From Lingula anatina (taxonomy: Eukaryota; Brachiopoda; Lingulata; Lingulida; Lingulidae), in the NCBI RefSeq assembly GCF_001039355.2, contig NW_019775635.1:1638360-1702359 (forward strand): DNA of 64,000 bases. The letters run 5' to 3'. The notes below the pieces were generated by a model. It did no database searches and had not been told where the DNA came from. It saw nothing but the letters and a program-made list of their open reading frames with translations. Positions 1-11,998 of the stretch are shown piece by piece; the stretch's first letter is position 1; each line of letters starts with the position of its first letter. Made by a program: the position numbers and the translations under genes.

Positions 1-146
1 AGTAATGACATAATATTATCCTCTGACGAGGATTTCTCCACAGACTTAGGGTTTTTGGAAGCCGACTTCCCTTTACCCTTCCTGCCATCACTCACGTGTT
101 CAGGTCCATTTTTAGTAATGGTACTACATGTAGTTTCGTCCGCCAT
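1..146 (-). CDS. N-terminus of unidentified protein, partial (runs off left edge)
   Basis: An open frame starts at the ATG at 144-146 (minus strand) and reads about 48 residues to the window edge with no stop. It begins MADETTCSTITKNGPEHVSD and continues Lys/Ser-rich (GKGKSASKNPKSVEKSSSED), a low-complexity basic-acidic stretch like the disordered N-termini of nuclear proteins. The ATG lies in a good context (TCATGGCGG) that also fits a YY1 site at a start codon. Upstream DNA (147-420) is richer in CpG than the surroundings and has CACGTG boxes, consistent with a promoter. No family is recognised. It lies where the 3' half of IQCE would be expected, so it could also be a nested gene or a product of assembly rearrangement. 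Seen: the open frame and start context. Inferred: that it is a gene. Confidence 0.4.
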   Translation of the reverse strand, partial: MADETTCSTITKNGPEHVSDGRKGKGKSASKNPKSVEKSSSEDNIMSL

Positions 147-430
147 GACACCACGTGTCCAGAAGCAGACGACGAAACCTGACTGAAATTGCGCCAAATA
201 CCGTTGCAAACGGCAAGACCACTGTCTATAACGATATAGCATGCACCACGTGCACAATAAAAATCACCCAAAACCACGTTTCGGTGAAAAAGATCAGCGC
301 CACTAGACAAATTCGCCCTTCAACCAAGGAGTATTGCACCAAGACTCCTTGCTTCAACTAGCGTGCAACCTAAAGTGCCCTGCGCGCGCAACCGGATCTC
401 AGTTAAGACCAACGAAATTCTTCTTACGAA
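147..430 (-). promoter_or_regulatory. putative promoter of the left-edge gene, CpG-richer with E-boxes
   Basis: This stretch is visibly richer in CG dinucleotides (for example TGCGCGCGCA near 381) than the AT-rich DNA to its right. It carries perfect CACGTG boxes at 152-157 and 247-252, with a third at 93-98 inside the start of the open frame. There is no clear TATA element at a fixed distance. The assignment as promoter is an inference from composition and from the ATG at 146. Confidence 0.35.
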
Positions 431-601
431 AAAGAATTAATGTGTTGTTCTCTTCATGCATTCAGCCAACAATACATTAATACTTATATAGCTGAAAACT
501 TTGGCAAATATGCCAATGATGTCACAATTTTTGTGGGAGTTCTGCTTTATGGATGTGATATGTATACTGACTAACATATAACATAAATTGCAACCACCTA
601 C

Positions 602-2001
602 CTTTTCAAGCTTAGTAATAGCATTCATTAGTTGTTTCTTGTTCATGTCTTCATAATCAGCTGGAAACAAATACACAAATAATATAATATATCTTAATCT
701 GTTTAAAGAACATTTAAGTTTTTTTTAGGTTTTTATACTTTTGTGCTTTTTAACGGGAAATAAACTTATCCATTATCATGGTTCCTTGTGTAGTTATATT
801 TGATTTTACAATCACATACATAGTAGTTAAATATACAACTCGAGTTTTCAAATAAAGTTAACCAAGGAAAAGTTAAGTAAAGTTTTTAAATCTATTACTG
901 GACTTTGAATTGAGTAATTGATGACAGTAGCTCTTCCTCTTGAAGACTTCTGCCGGACTAGTGAGAACACAAGTGAAATTATTTTTGGTATTCTTACGTA
1001 ACTTATGTACCACATGCCTAAAAAGTATTCCAGATAATGTGGATAATAAATTTCATTCCAGTAAAACTTTTATATTACAAACCTTGTTTTTCTTTTAGCT
1101 GTGACTGCTCTTCCAACATTTTCTCCAGATCTTCTTTCAGGGTGCGGTTTTCTGTCTGCAGCTTGACATTTTTCTCATTCATTCTGAGGATAGTGTCATT
1201 CAAGGCTTTGATTTTGGACGGATTTTCCTTACCAGGTTTAGAACTGGAAGAATTATGTGTATAACATTGAATAAAAGCAGAAATACAGTAGATAGTATTT
1301 CACACTCGATATAAAGATTGTTTGTAAAAATCAATTGTAACTTTTAATTTATAAATTGCAAAAGTGTGACTGATGTTTTAAATTTACAGTTGCTGTATAA
1401 AAGTAACAGAAAGAATTTATCTACCTCTGACTAGACTGTTGTGTTGCTGGCGCCGCCCTGGTGTTTTGCAGGCGAACTACCTCCTGGTAGAATGCCTCCA
1501 TTTGCAGGCGCAGCTCTTCAACTTTGGTTGTTTTTAAATCTGCTTGTAATTTCCTAGAAATAAAATTATGGTCAAACCATCAATTCAAGAAATACTGCTG
1601 ATTGAAGCCGTTTTATACAACTGTTAACAATTTCTTTGTAGATACATCTATATACCATATATAGAAACAACACTGAATTGACATGGATTAAAAAATTCAT
1701 GAAACTGTTGTAGGATTAAGGTTGTAATTTGATCCATAATAATATGCTTAGACAAATTCTTCACGATCTGTTAGCAGGTCTAACATACGTGAGGTTGCTC
1801 TCCTTATCCCTCAGTTGTTGCTCCAGTTTCAGCACCTTCTGTTTCATACTATGGATAACCTGCAAAATAATGAACATTTCAATAAAATTTAAACCAATAT
1901 CAGTTATGTCAAACTGTTTTAACTGCTGGTTATTTATTGTGCTCACTTAAGCTTCCTGCAAATTTTACTTAAGTTAAAATTGAAAATAAGGCTTAACTTT
2001 T

Positions 2002-2040
<39 letters not shown>

Positions 2041-5000
2041 TTCATTTCAAACAAATCTCCAGGGATTATATACTAAGAGCAATGTTAATATGTGCTATCA
2101 TACTCACAGCACCAGTGTCAGGCTTTCTGTCCCCCAGGGTCCGCCGCATTTCTTCACTCTAGAATATTTTTTTTTGAAGATACAGTTGGTATCAGCTTAT
2201 ATTTTTTTTACATACTCTTTGACCTCCATACCAAAAAGCAAAAATATTTTTTTAAATATAAGCCTTTTTAAAAATGGTAAAATTCAAGCCCAACTTCACT
2301 TTAATTTGTTATTACTGATGCATCTCAGCACAGCCTGGTTCTAATACCACTTCACAACCCCTCCCATGGATGAAAAGCTGCGTAATATTACCGTACCCAC
2401 TGCTCCCAAGCCATATAATCACTTACCTTACTTGGGTCCAGGAGAGTTTCTATTTCTCTTTCCTGGAAAATTTAACACAGACTTAAATATTTTCCTTCAG
2501 TACTCTGTATATTGCTAAGTTTTGTTCTCAGCAGCTTATTTCACCACCTGTTAGTTAACTATTATGTACTTCTTGACCAACAAGAGTAAGATGCTTAAAA
2601 TTTTATCATACAAAGGAAAATGAAAGCTACCTTTTTCAAGTTGTCTTCCTCAAGCCTGCGTACTCTGGCTTTTTGCGTAGAATTTTCACTTGATATTGCT
2701 GCAATTTGCTGAAAAACAGTATATAACAAGTTGAAACAATTTTCATCTAGAAGTCATCAATATAAATAGATTTTAATAAATAAACGATATGTTTTAGTCA
2801 TTATTAAAACGGTATAGATAAGATTCTTTTGGAAATGAAATGGAAAATTGATTTAAGGGACTAGTTTAATATAGAAAGACGGATCATGTGCAACTTTTAC
2901 CTTTCTGAGTTCGAGAATTTCATCATAATATTCTTCAGGTGTTTTATAGGCAGGTGTTCCCTTGGCTGCCCTGGCTGAAAGCAATCAGATCAGACACCTG
3001 TCACTACACACACTCTGAGGATGAACCCATGTTCACAGCGAGACTATCTTAGACTAAGACAAAGACTTACTGGGCTCATCAGGTTACTTCAGATAGGATT
3101 AATAAGTATTCTGGATATCCCTACATCACCTTGTTGTCATCATCATCAGGTCTATTTAAGTTCAAATCTTACCACCTTCTATCTATCAATGCACTACAAA
3201 ATATGAATGGGCAGCTAACAAAATACTACAGACATTAACATCTGAGTGTCTGTGCCACTCAGACATTAAAATGTATCATTTTTTTTAACCTGGCAAGTAA
3301 CATACATAGCCATCACATCCTATGTAACTACCCACTAGCCACCTCCATGATGGTCATAGTGTACGAGTGCCTAACCCAACCCCTCACCTGTGGGGTCTCC
3401 ACCTCCAGGCCGCGGTTTCTCTGTCCCTGCCATCTGTCTCATATAGTGGCTAGTGCTCAGGTATGCCATATCTCTGTCTGCAACATGGCGGTCACGGAAC
3501 GTCATGCTACTGTTGTCCTTCACAGCTAGGGAACAGAAAATTAAAAAACTCAAAATAATTTTCAGAATCTGTGGGTAGATTTGGGAAGGAAGTCTCATTT
3601 TTTATCTTTTGACATTCACTATTTTCACATTTTCCACTCCCAAGTTGTTTTCATTCATCAACAAAAGAAGATTATAGTAAATAATTTAGCATGCAGTAGC
3701 AAGGGTTTATGCTCATATTTGAGCCACAATCTAAATACTGTGCTTATCTCATATAAATTTCTCAGTACTACCCTCACCAAAGGACTCAAGCACCCCCAAC
3801 CCCTAATCAAAAGACTTTCAACTGTGAAGTTTGTTAACCCGTGCTCCTCTTACCTCCACTCTTCCTGAGGGTATCAGTCCAGTATTCCATGGGGGATCTC
3901 TTCCCCAGGTGTCCCTTGTTTTTACCTGATGCCATGTCTATAAAGACAAACAGAGGTTGACAGATTAATTAAGATAAAAATCTAAAGGCCATGTCTAGAA
4001 AGATGAAGGAGCTGACAGATTTAGAGACCATTCCTAGAGACTATTGTACTAACTTCAGATCAAACTATCTTCAAGCAGATTCTCGCTGACTTGCAATTAA
4101 CTTAAGTGGCTTAGATGTCTGTCACACCTACTGAAGCTGATAGGGGGTAATTAACTAACATTTAGCAGCTTTAGTAGGCATCCCAGACATCTAAGCCACT
4201 TAAGCTGAAAGCAATTTAGCAAATTGTGGAGACTGACCCATCCGATCTAGGGATGGGAACCCAGTCTTAGAGAAAAGGCTAGCTTGTAATATTTTTTTGC
4301 CTAAAATAAGTACAATTCATTTACTACACTAAAGGACCATGCATTACATTCCAACTGTTTTTAAGAAATGAATGTGTTAAAAATATTAAGTGGCAATAAA
4401 GTGAATACCTATTTTTGTAAGTCACAATTTAAAAGGAACACAATAGTTACCCCCTGTCCTCTTCTTCACAGTGTCCAACCACATTTCTCGTACATTTTTC
4501 TGCGGGGCACTTCCTGTACGCCCCTTGCTTGGCGACCCTCCTCGCCGCATTCTTGATACTGATGGCACCAACTGAGATGTTTTCTTGTGTTTTGTGGGAG
4601 CTGAAAAGATTTTTTAAAAATACTGACTCTTCCACCTAATGCTGTTATCTATATAACCATAAGTGAAGGGGAACCGTAGACATACTTTAAATTTGGCACT
4701 CTGTTTTAATTTCCTAAATATTTTAAATCTAATATCAAAATATATCATATAAACTTTCACAAATAATCCATTATTTTTTGTTCCAACTGATGAATTACAT
4801 TTTTGATTGAACAAAGGTAATTATGACCACTGTAAGACATGTACTACTACTACTACTACTACTTCCACCACTATTTCTACCACTACTATAATTAATAATA
4901 CTAAAGGACATTTTCATACTGCTTATACACCACCTATTGCTTACCGTGAGCTGTATTCAATGGAGGTCTGCCTGTAATCTGCAACGAAAAGGTGGAAAAT

Positions 5001-8000
5001 TGTGACTTAATCTATTCTTGTTTTTCCTTCAATTTCAATCAACATCAACGTTGGTCACAATTTGTTTTGGGCAAACTCATTATCAGTGCACTAGCTGGCT
5101 TCTTGAAATGGAAATCAAAACTGCCTTTTGCTATTTCACTGAAAATGTCTTTTTTTCAACAGTGTTATCAAACATTTCTAAGAATGTTTTGGGAAGGTCT
5201 ATTTTATTTCCTTCATCTTCAATATTTATGTCTGACTGACTCAGAAATGAACTTACCCTTGCTATTTCTGTGTCCTCTTCATCTGATTGAAAATCATCTG
5301 AATAATCCTAAAATAAATGAGCATGTGCATCATGATCTTTTAGTTACAATCATGAATGGTAACATGTTATTTAAGTCATGAATGCAAAACAATGATCAAA
5401 TCAAAAAGCCTGGACAAATCACACTATTATCAAACTTGTTAACAATCTTAACACCTTAGCCTCCAATAACTACAATCTTAGCTCAAATCGTAACTGCTTA
5501 AAGTTTCTATATAACAGCTGCAATTAAAAGGACTTCCAAAGCACCTTAGCCCTCCTCATTTTACCACTACTTCTGAATCATAAGAAAAACATTCATTTAT
5601 ATACAGGTTAGCATGACCTTGGTAAAATGATGCTTGAACTACTTCAATTCATTTTATCTAAATTCAAAGGCAAACAAAGCACCTGCTCTGCATACAAAGT
5701 CATAACTTGTTTGACTTGTGATCCCTGAGTAAGTAAATGTACAGAGAAGAGCTATCAGTCCCGCCCACGTCCCGGGGGAGAGACATAGCAACCAGGATAA
5801 ACAAAACTCCACCATGCTAGCTAAGGTCTCTTGTTATCTGTTGCTACTCAAAAAGACAGCTTTTCAATAACTGCGCAATGTAATGCAATACAGAGTACAT
5901 GCCACAGGTAAATCTTATATGTGGCCATTTTAACATACCATGTACAAGCATGCTGATATTAACCTGATATGTCAGAGCAGTGGCATTTACAATGGGCTTA
6001 CAATCACTTCAGCAAACATATAATTGCACTTTCAGGAGACTCAGACAGCGATAAAAACAGATTTGATTTCTTTTTTTTTTCCTTACTTTTCATAAACACC
6101 TATTTAAGACTACTAGTACTTGCATATAGTTATACGTACATAACCAGTGTTAGACTCCGTTCACGTGAAAAATCTATTTTCTAAAAAATCTATTTTCTAT
6201 TCGGGGTATCTTGTGATCACTCCGAGCACAGCCGAGAATTAATTACAGCTTTGGAAGTAACTGGCTCGCACTGCCAGTAATTACGCCACAGGATATTCAG
6301 GGCACAGACCGTGATCACAAGATACCGCGAATAGAAAATAGATTTTTAGAAAACAGACTTTTCATGAGAACTGAGCCTTATATCTAGAGCTCTATTTGTT
6401 CCAGTGAGTACCCAATTTTTAAGCAACACTAAAAATAATTTCTTATCAATAACAGAAATATTAATTAAACTAAAAATTACTAGGTGATCTACTAGTTACA
6501 AGGATTAATTTGGCAGAAAAACTTTCAACATCTGGCTAAATCAAAACCTATAGAGTGATTCTGAATATGAGAACAGTTATACTGGGTATTCTTCTTTATA
6601 ATTATTTAATTTTTCATAAGCAAGAATTTGAAATAAAAGCATTTTTTAAATTTAGCTGGAACTGCACTTCATATAAACACTTACAAATATTTTTTCTTAA
6701 CCATATTACTAGTATACTTATCTTATACTTCATCAATACATCAGTCACATACATATTGCAAACGGTATTCATAAGACACCAATAGAGACTATATATGTGG
6801 ATATTATTAATTGCTATTTTCCAGCATATCTTACAAAATTTATACACCTTATAATAGTCCAATATGTAAGAACATGTACAGATATGCCTGTACACTTATA
6901 AAGGCTACCAAGTGTTCTAATAATTACAAATATGCATACACAACTGTCTATGTTAAATATGATATTTCAATAACTAAAACAGTCACATAATCAATATCAA
7001 TGCTGTTCCAATTAGATTCACAAAAGGAACATGTTGCTTCTCTAAATTAGTTTGCTACATGGTAATTTTGTGTGCACTAATCAGATTAATCACATACAGC
7101 ACTAGAAGATGAAGCTAATCTACAGAAATAATGACTGATCTTCCTACCTTTTCATCATAGGGCATCTTAAGCAGCACACATGGATGGCATATTTCCACCT
7201 GTGCTGGGGTATATTCCAAATGTCAGTGTTTCACTCACTGAAAAAAAAAAACATTTCAAGAACTGCATTCAGATGTAAGTTAGGCAGCCACAGCTCAAGA
7301 TTAAATCTCATAATACTATTTAATTGAATATACTTATTTCGCGCATATATATATATATATATCCTTGTATGCACTATATGCATGAGGTATGTTGGTCATC
7401 TAAGGAATCCAGTATATATGGCTAGTAAATATTGGCTCTAATAATCTGAATTAATGACTTAGGGTGCATTCCCATAGATTTTAGATCGATCTATCCCCGT
7501 GGGGAGTCCCACTAGATTACTGTCAGATAATCCGGTTTTAATGTCCGTCCCACCTACTACAAGCTGTAAGGGGGGAATTAACTTTCGTGCCCACTCGGCT
7601 GACAGCTTTTTAGCAAGAATCCCCAGGGAGTTAGGTCGATCTAGTTGGATCGATCTAATCTCTGGGAATGGGGTCTTAGGCATTTTTGTAAATGAGACTC
7701 ACTAAAACTAAAGCATAAGGACCTTAATTCAAAACACTGTTGTCATATAATAAAAATTTATATCTGAGAAAAATNCGTTTTTCCCTCCCAAGTTGTGTTC
7801 ATTTATCAACAAAAGAACAGATATTATAATAAAGAGTTTTGCACAGGCACAATAGCTAGGGTTTGATGCACATATCTGATACACAATCCGAATATTGTGG
7901 GAATCTCATATGAATTTCACAGTACTACACTCACCAAAGGACTATCAAGCCATGCTCCTCTAACTCCCCCCCCCCCCCCCCCACCCACACACACACCTCT

Positions 8001-11000
8001 CTCACAAGAAGTTTGTTAACCTGTGCCCATCTTACCTCCACTCTTCCTGAGGGTATCAGTCCAGTATTCCATGGGGGATCTCTTCCCCAGGTGTCCCTTG
8101 TTTTTACCTGACGCCATGTCTATAAAGACAAACAGAGGTTGACAGATTAATTAAGATAAAAATCTAAAGGCCATGTCTAGAAAGATGAAGGAGCTGACAG
8201 ATTTAGAGACCATTCCTAGAGACTATTGTACTAACTTCGGATCAAACTATCTTCAAGCAGATTCTCGCTGACTTGCAATTAACTTAAGTGACTTAGATGT
8301 CTGTCACGCCTACTGAAGCTGATAGGGGGAAATTAACTAACATTTAGCAGCTTTAGTAGGCGTCCCAGACATCTAAGCCACTTAAGCTGAAAGCAATTTA
8401 GCAAGAAACCCTGTGTAGACTGACCCATCCGTTTAGATCAATCTAGGGATGGGAACCCAGTCTTAGAGAAAAGGCTAGCTTATAAGATTTTTTTTCCTAA
8501 AATAAGTACAATTCATTTACTACACTAAAGGACCATGCATTACATTCCGACTGTTTTTAAGATATGAATTTGTTTAAAATATTAAGCGACAAGAAAGTGA
8601 ATACCCATTTTTGTAAATCATAACTTAAGAGGAACCCAAAAATTACCCCCTGTCCTCTTCTTGACAGTGTCCAACCACATTTCTCGTACATTCTTCTGCG
8701 GGGCACTTCCTGTACGCCCCTTGCTGGGCGACCCTCCTCGCCGCATTCTTGATGCTGATGGCACCAAATGAGATGTTTTCTTGTGTTTTGTGGGAGCTGA
8801 AATTTTTTTTTTAATATTGACTATTCTACCCAATTTTGTATATTTGTATAACCATAAGTGAAGGGGAACCTTGGACAGACTTTATATTTGGGCACTCTGT
8901 TTAAATTTCCTACATATTATAAATCCAATATTAAAATATATCATATAAACTTTCACAAATAATCCATTATTTTCTGTTCCAACTAATGACTTACATTTTT
9001 GTTTAAACAAAGATAATTATGACCATTGTAAGACATATACTACTACTATTTCTACCACTATTTCTACTACTATTTCTACTACTACTACAATGAATAATAC
9101 TAAAGGACATTTCCATGCTGCTATACACTACCTATTGCTTACCGTGAGCTGGTTTCAATGGGGGTCTGCCTGTGATCTGCAAAGAAAAGGAGAAGAATTG
9201 TGATTTAATCTGTTCTTGCATATTTTTGGGGGTTTATTTTGTACTTTCAATTTCAATCATCGTTGGTTTGTTTTGGGCAAACTCATCATCAGTGCCCTAG
9301 CTGGCTTTTTGACAAGGAAATCAAAACTGCCTTTTGCTATTTCACTGAAAATATCTTTTTTTCAACAGTGTTATCAAACATTTCTAAGAATGTTTTGGGA
9401 AGGTCTCTTTTATTTCCTTCTTCTTCAATATTTATGTCTGACTGCAACTGCCTCGGAAATGAACTTACCCTTGCTATTTCTGTGTCCTCTTCATCTGATT
9501 GAAAATCATCTGAATAATCCTAAAATAAATGAACATGTGCATCATGATCTTTTAGTTACAATGGTAACATGTTACTTAAGTCATGAATGCAAAAACACTG
9601 ATCAAATCAAAAAGCCTGGACAAATCACACTATAATCAAACTTGTTAACAATCTTAACACCCTAGCCTCCAATAACTACAATCTTAGCTCAAATCGTAAC
9701 TGCTTAAAGTTTCCATAACAGCTGCAATTAAAAGGACTTCCAAAGCACCTTAGCTCTCCTCATTTTAGCACTACTTCTGAATCATAAGAAAAACATTCAT
9801 TTATATACAGGTTTGTTTGACCTTGGAAAAATGATGCTTGAACTACTTCAGTTCATTTTATCTAAATTTAAAGGCAAACAAAGCACCTGCTCTGCATACA
9901 AAGTCATAACTTGTTTGACTTGTGATCCCTGAGTAAGTAAATGTACAGAGAAGAGCTATCAGTCCCGCCTCACACATCCCAGGGGAGAGACATAGCAACC
10001 AGGATAAACAAAAACCACACAAAGCTAGCTAATGTCTCTTATTGTTATCTGTTGCTACTCAAAAAGACAGCTTTTCAATAACTGTGCAATGTAATGCAAT
10101 ATGGATTACATGCCACAGGTAAATCTTATATGTGTCCATTTTAACAAACCATGTACAAGCATGCTGATATAACTTCAACATTAAGCTGATGTGTCAGAGC
10201 AGTGCCATTTACAATGGGCTTACAATCACTTCAGCAAACATATAATTGCACTTTCAGGAGACTCAGACAGCGATAAAAACAGATTTGATTTCTTTTTTTT
10301 TTCTTACTTTTCATGAACACCTATTTAAGACTACTAGTACTTGCATATAGTCGCACGTACATAACCAGTGTTAGACTCCGTTCACATGAAAAATCTATTT
10401 TCTAAAAATCTATTTTCTATTCGGGGTATCTTGTGATTACTCCGAGTGCAGCCGAGAATTAATTACAGCTTTGGCAGTAACTGGCTCGCACTGCCAGTAA
10501 TTACGCCGCGGGGTATTCAAGGCACAGACCGTGATCACAAGATACCGCGAATAGAAAATAGATTTTTAGAAAATAGACTTTTCATGAGAACGGAGCCTTA
10601 TATCTAGAGCTCTATTTGTTCAAGTGAGTACCCAATTTTTCGGCAACACTAAAAATAATTTCTTATCAATAACAGAAATATTAGTTAAACTAAAAATTGG
10701 TGATTAAGGTATAAGGAATAATTTGGCAGAAAAAACTTTCAACTTTCTGGCTAAATCTAAACCTATAGAGTGAATATGAGGACAGTTATAATGGGTATTC
10801 TTCTTTATATTTAATTTTTCATAAGCAAGAATTTGAAATAAAAGCTTTTTTTAAAATTCAGCTGGAACTGCACTTCATATTAACACTTAGAAATAGTTTT
10901 TTCTAAACCATATTACTAGTGTGCTTCTCTTATACTTCATCAATACATCAGTCACATACATATTGCAAACGGTATTCATAAGACACCAATAGAGACTATA

Positions 11001-11374
11001 TATGTGGATATTATTAATTGCTATTTTCCAGCATATCTTACAAAATTTATACACCTTATAATAGTTTAATATGTAAGAACATGCACAGATATGCCTGTAC
11101 ACTTATAAAGGCTGACAAGTGTTCTAATAATTACAAATATGCATACACTGCTGTCTATGTTCAATGTGATATTTCAATAACTGAAACAGTCACATAATCA
11201 ATATCAATGCTGTTCCAATTAGATTCACAAAAGGAACATGTTGCTTCTCTAAATTAGTTTGCTACATGGCAATTTTGTTGTGCACTAATCAGATTAATCA
11301 CATACAGCACTAGAAGATGAAGCTAATCTACAGAAATAATGACTGAACTTCCCTACCTTTTCATCATAGGGCAT
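602..11374 (-). CDS. IQCE: IQCE orthologue (IQ domain-containing protein E), 3' end missing
   Basis: In vertebrates IQCE works with EFCAB7 at the ciliary base to keep the EVC-EVC2 complex in place for Hedgehog signalling. Exons in transcript order, rightmost copy first: 11357-11374 (ATG, MPYDEK), 9469-9519, 9143-9176, 8647-8796, 8036-8119, then single-copy 3388-3525, 2901-2974, 2631-2708, 2427-2462, 2108-2158, 1789-1859, 1425-1553, 1083-1243, 602-660. All have GT-AG borders and consistent phase, giving about 378 residues. Family landmarks I recognise: a YDEILELRK segment, LLDPSK, RTLGDRKPD, KVLKLEQQLRDKES, and LQADLKTTKVEELRLQ followed by FYQEVVRLQ; the last part is heptad-like coiled coil. 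The protein stops at a GTAGGT donor at 601. The C-terminal IQ motifs of the family are not in the window. An in-frame opening upstream of the ATG (acceptor-like CAG before 11407) could extend the N-terminus. The 5' five exons occur twice. Confidence 0.85.
4024..4266. mobile_element. MITE-like element, family A, in IQCE intron
   Basis: The element starts GAGACCATTCC and ends GGGAACCCAGTC, an imperfect inverted pair, and is flanked on both sides by TTA (4021-4023 and 4267-4269). The interior is largely palindromic around 4081-4205 and has a GGGGGTAATTAACT core. The TTA duplication and terminal pattern suggest a PIF/Harbinger-type non-autonomous element. No coding capacity is seen. Confidence 0.7.
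6153..6377. mobile_element. MITE-like element, family C, with ~60-bp inverted termini
   Basis: Left terminus GACTCCGTTCACGTGAAAAA and right terminus (reverse complement) GGCTCAGTTCTCATGAAAAG match imperfectly. Both continue through CTATTTTCTATTCG and TATCTTGTGATCA on the two arms. TTA flanks both ends (6150-6152 and 6378-6380). A second copy is at 10374-10597. It sits in the long first intron of IQCE. Confidence 0.75.
7462..7675. mobile_element. MITE-like element, family A (GATC-rich), upstream of IQCE copy 1
   Basis: This 214-bp element starts GGGTGCATTCCCATAG and ends CTGGGAATGGGGTC, with TTA on both sides (7459-7461 and 7676-7678). Each arm holds TAGATCGATC-type motifs. The core is AAGCTGTAAGGGGGGAATTA. 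The minus-strand open frame here is an accident of the repeat. Confidence 0.75.
7775..7775. other. single ambiguous base N at duplication junction
   Basis: An isolated N falls exactly where copy 1 of the IQCE segment ends and copy 2 begins. It is read as an assembly join rather than a sequenced base. Confidence 0.85.
8206..8462. mobile_element. MITE-like element, family A, copy in duplicated segment
   Basis: Allelic or duplicate counterpart of the 4024-4266 element, with the same TTA flanks (8203-8205 and 8463-8465). It retains about 14 extra bases near the right end that improve the match between the two termini. Confidence 0.7.
10374..10597. mobile_element. MITE-like element, family C, copy in duplicated segment
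   Basis: Counterpart of 6153-6377 with the same inverted arms and TTA flanks (10371-10373 and 10598-10600). It differs at scattered bases only. Confidence 0.75.
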
Positions 11375-11548
11375 CTTAAGCAGCACACATGGATGGCATA
11401 TTTCCACCTGTGCTGGGGTATATTCCAAATGTCAGTGTTTCACTCACTGAAAAAAAAAAACATTTCAAGAACTGCATTCAGATGTAAGTTAGGCAGCCAC
11501 AGCTCAAGATTAAATCTCATAATACTATTTAATTGAATATACTTATTT

Positions 11549-11581
<33 letters not shown>

Positions 11582-11685
11582 CAAATCCTTGTATGCACTG
11601 TATGCATGAGGTATGTTGGTCATCTAAGGAATCCAGTATATATGGCTAGTAAATATTGGCTCTAATAATCTGAATTAATGACTTA

Positions 11686-11899
11686 GGGTGCATTCCCATA
11701 GATTTTAGATCGATCTATCCCCGTGGGGAGTCCCACTAGATTACTGTCAGATAATCCGGTTTAAATGTCCATCCTGCCTACTACAAGCTGTAAGGGGGGA
11801 ATTAACTTTCGTGCCCGCTCGGCTGACAGCTATTTAGCAAGAATCCCCAGAGAGTTATGTCGATCTAGTTGGATCGATCTAATCTCTGGGAATGGGGTC
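11686..11899. mobile_element. MITE-like element, family A, copy in duplicated segment
   Basis: Same element and same TTA flanks as 7462-7675, in the second copy of the duplicated segment, with a handful of substitutions. Confidence 0.75.
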
Positions 11900-11998
11900 T
11901 TAGGCATTTTTGTAAATGAGACCCACTAAAACTAAAGCATAAAGACCTTAATTTAAAACACTGTTGTCATATAATAAAAATTTATATCTGAAAAAAAT

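Larger units (their letters stand above)
3626..7774 (-). repeat. tandem copy 1 of the IQCE 5' segment
   Basis: This segment aligns through most of its length with 7776-11998. It includes IQCE exons at 7148-7165, 5257-5307, 4945-4978, 4451-4600 and 3854-3937. All five keep splice sites and the same lengths as the second copy. Protein differences are few: exon 3 reads PPLNTAH here and PPLKPAH in the other copy, and exon 4 has SQLVPSVS here and SHLVPSAS there. Introns differ by substitutions and small indels. The copies are separated by a single N at 7775. The last duplicated exon ends in phase 1 while the exon after the start exon begins in phase 0, so both copies cannot be read in one frame. 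Confidence 0.9.
7776..11998 (-). repeat. tandem copy 2 of the IQCE 5' segment
   Basis: Partner of 3626-7774, starting directly after the N at 7775 and ending where the sequence becomes unique near 11998. It has a long poly-C tract near 7965-7982 absent from copy 1, a different (TA)n length near 11556-11582, and a slightly longer internal transposon-like element (8206-8462 against 4024-4266). All five exons are intact. Confidence 0.9.

Noticed and set aside
5018-5381. Two overlapping frames near IQCE exon 5257-5307, repeated at 9216-9635
   Set aside because: Antisense to a real minus-strand IQCE exon plus intron; repeated only because the segment is duplicated.
7459-7705. Overlapping frames on both strands at 7459-7705
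   Set aside because: They lie within the family A MITE; the inverted-repeat structure and TTA flanks explain the sequence.
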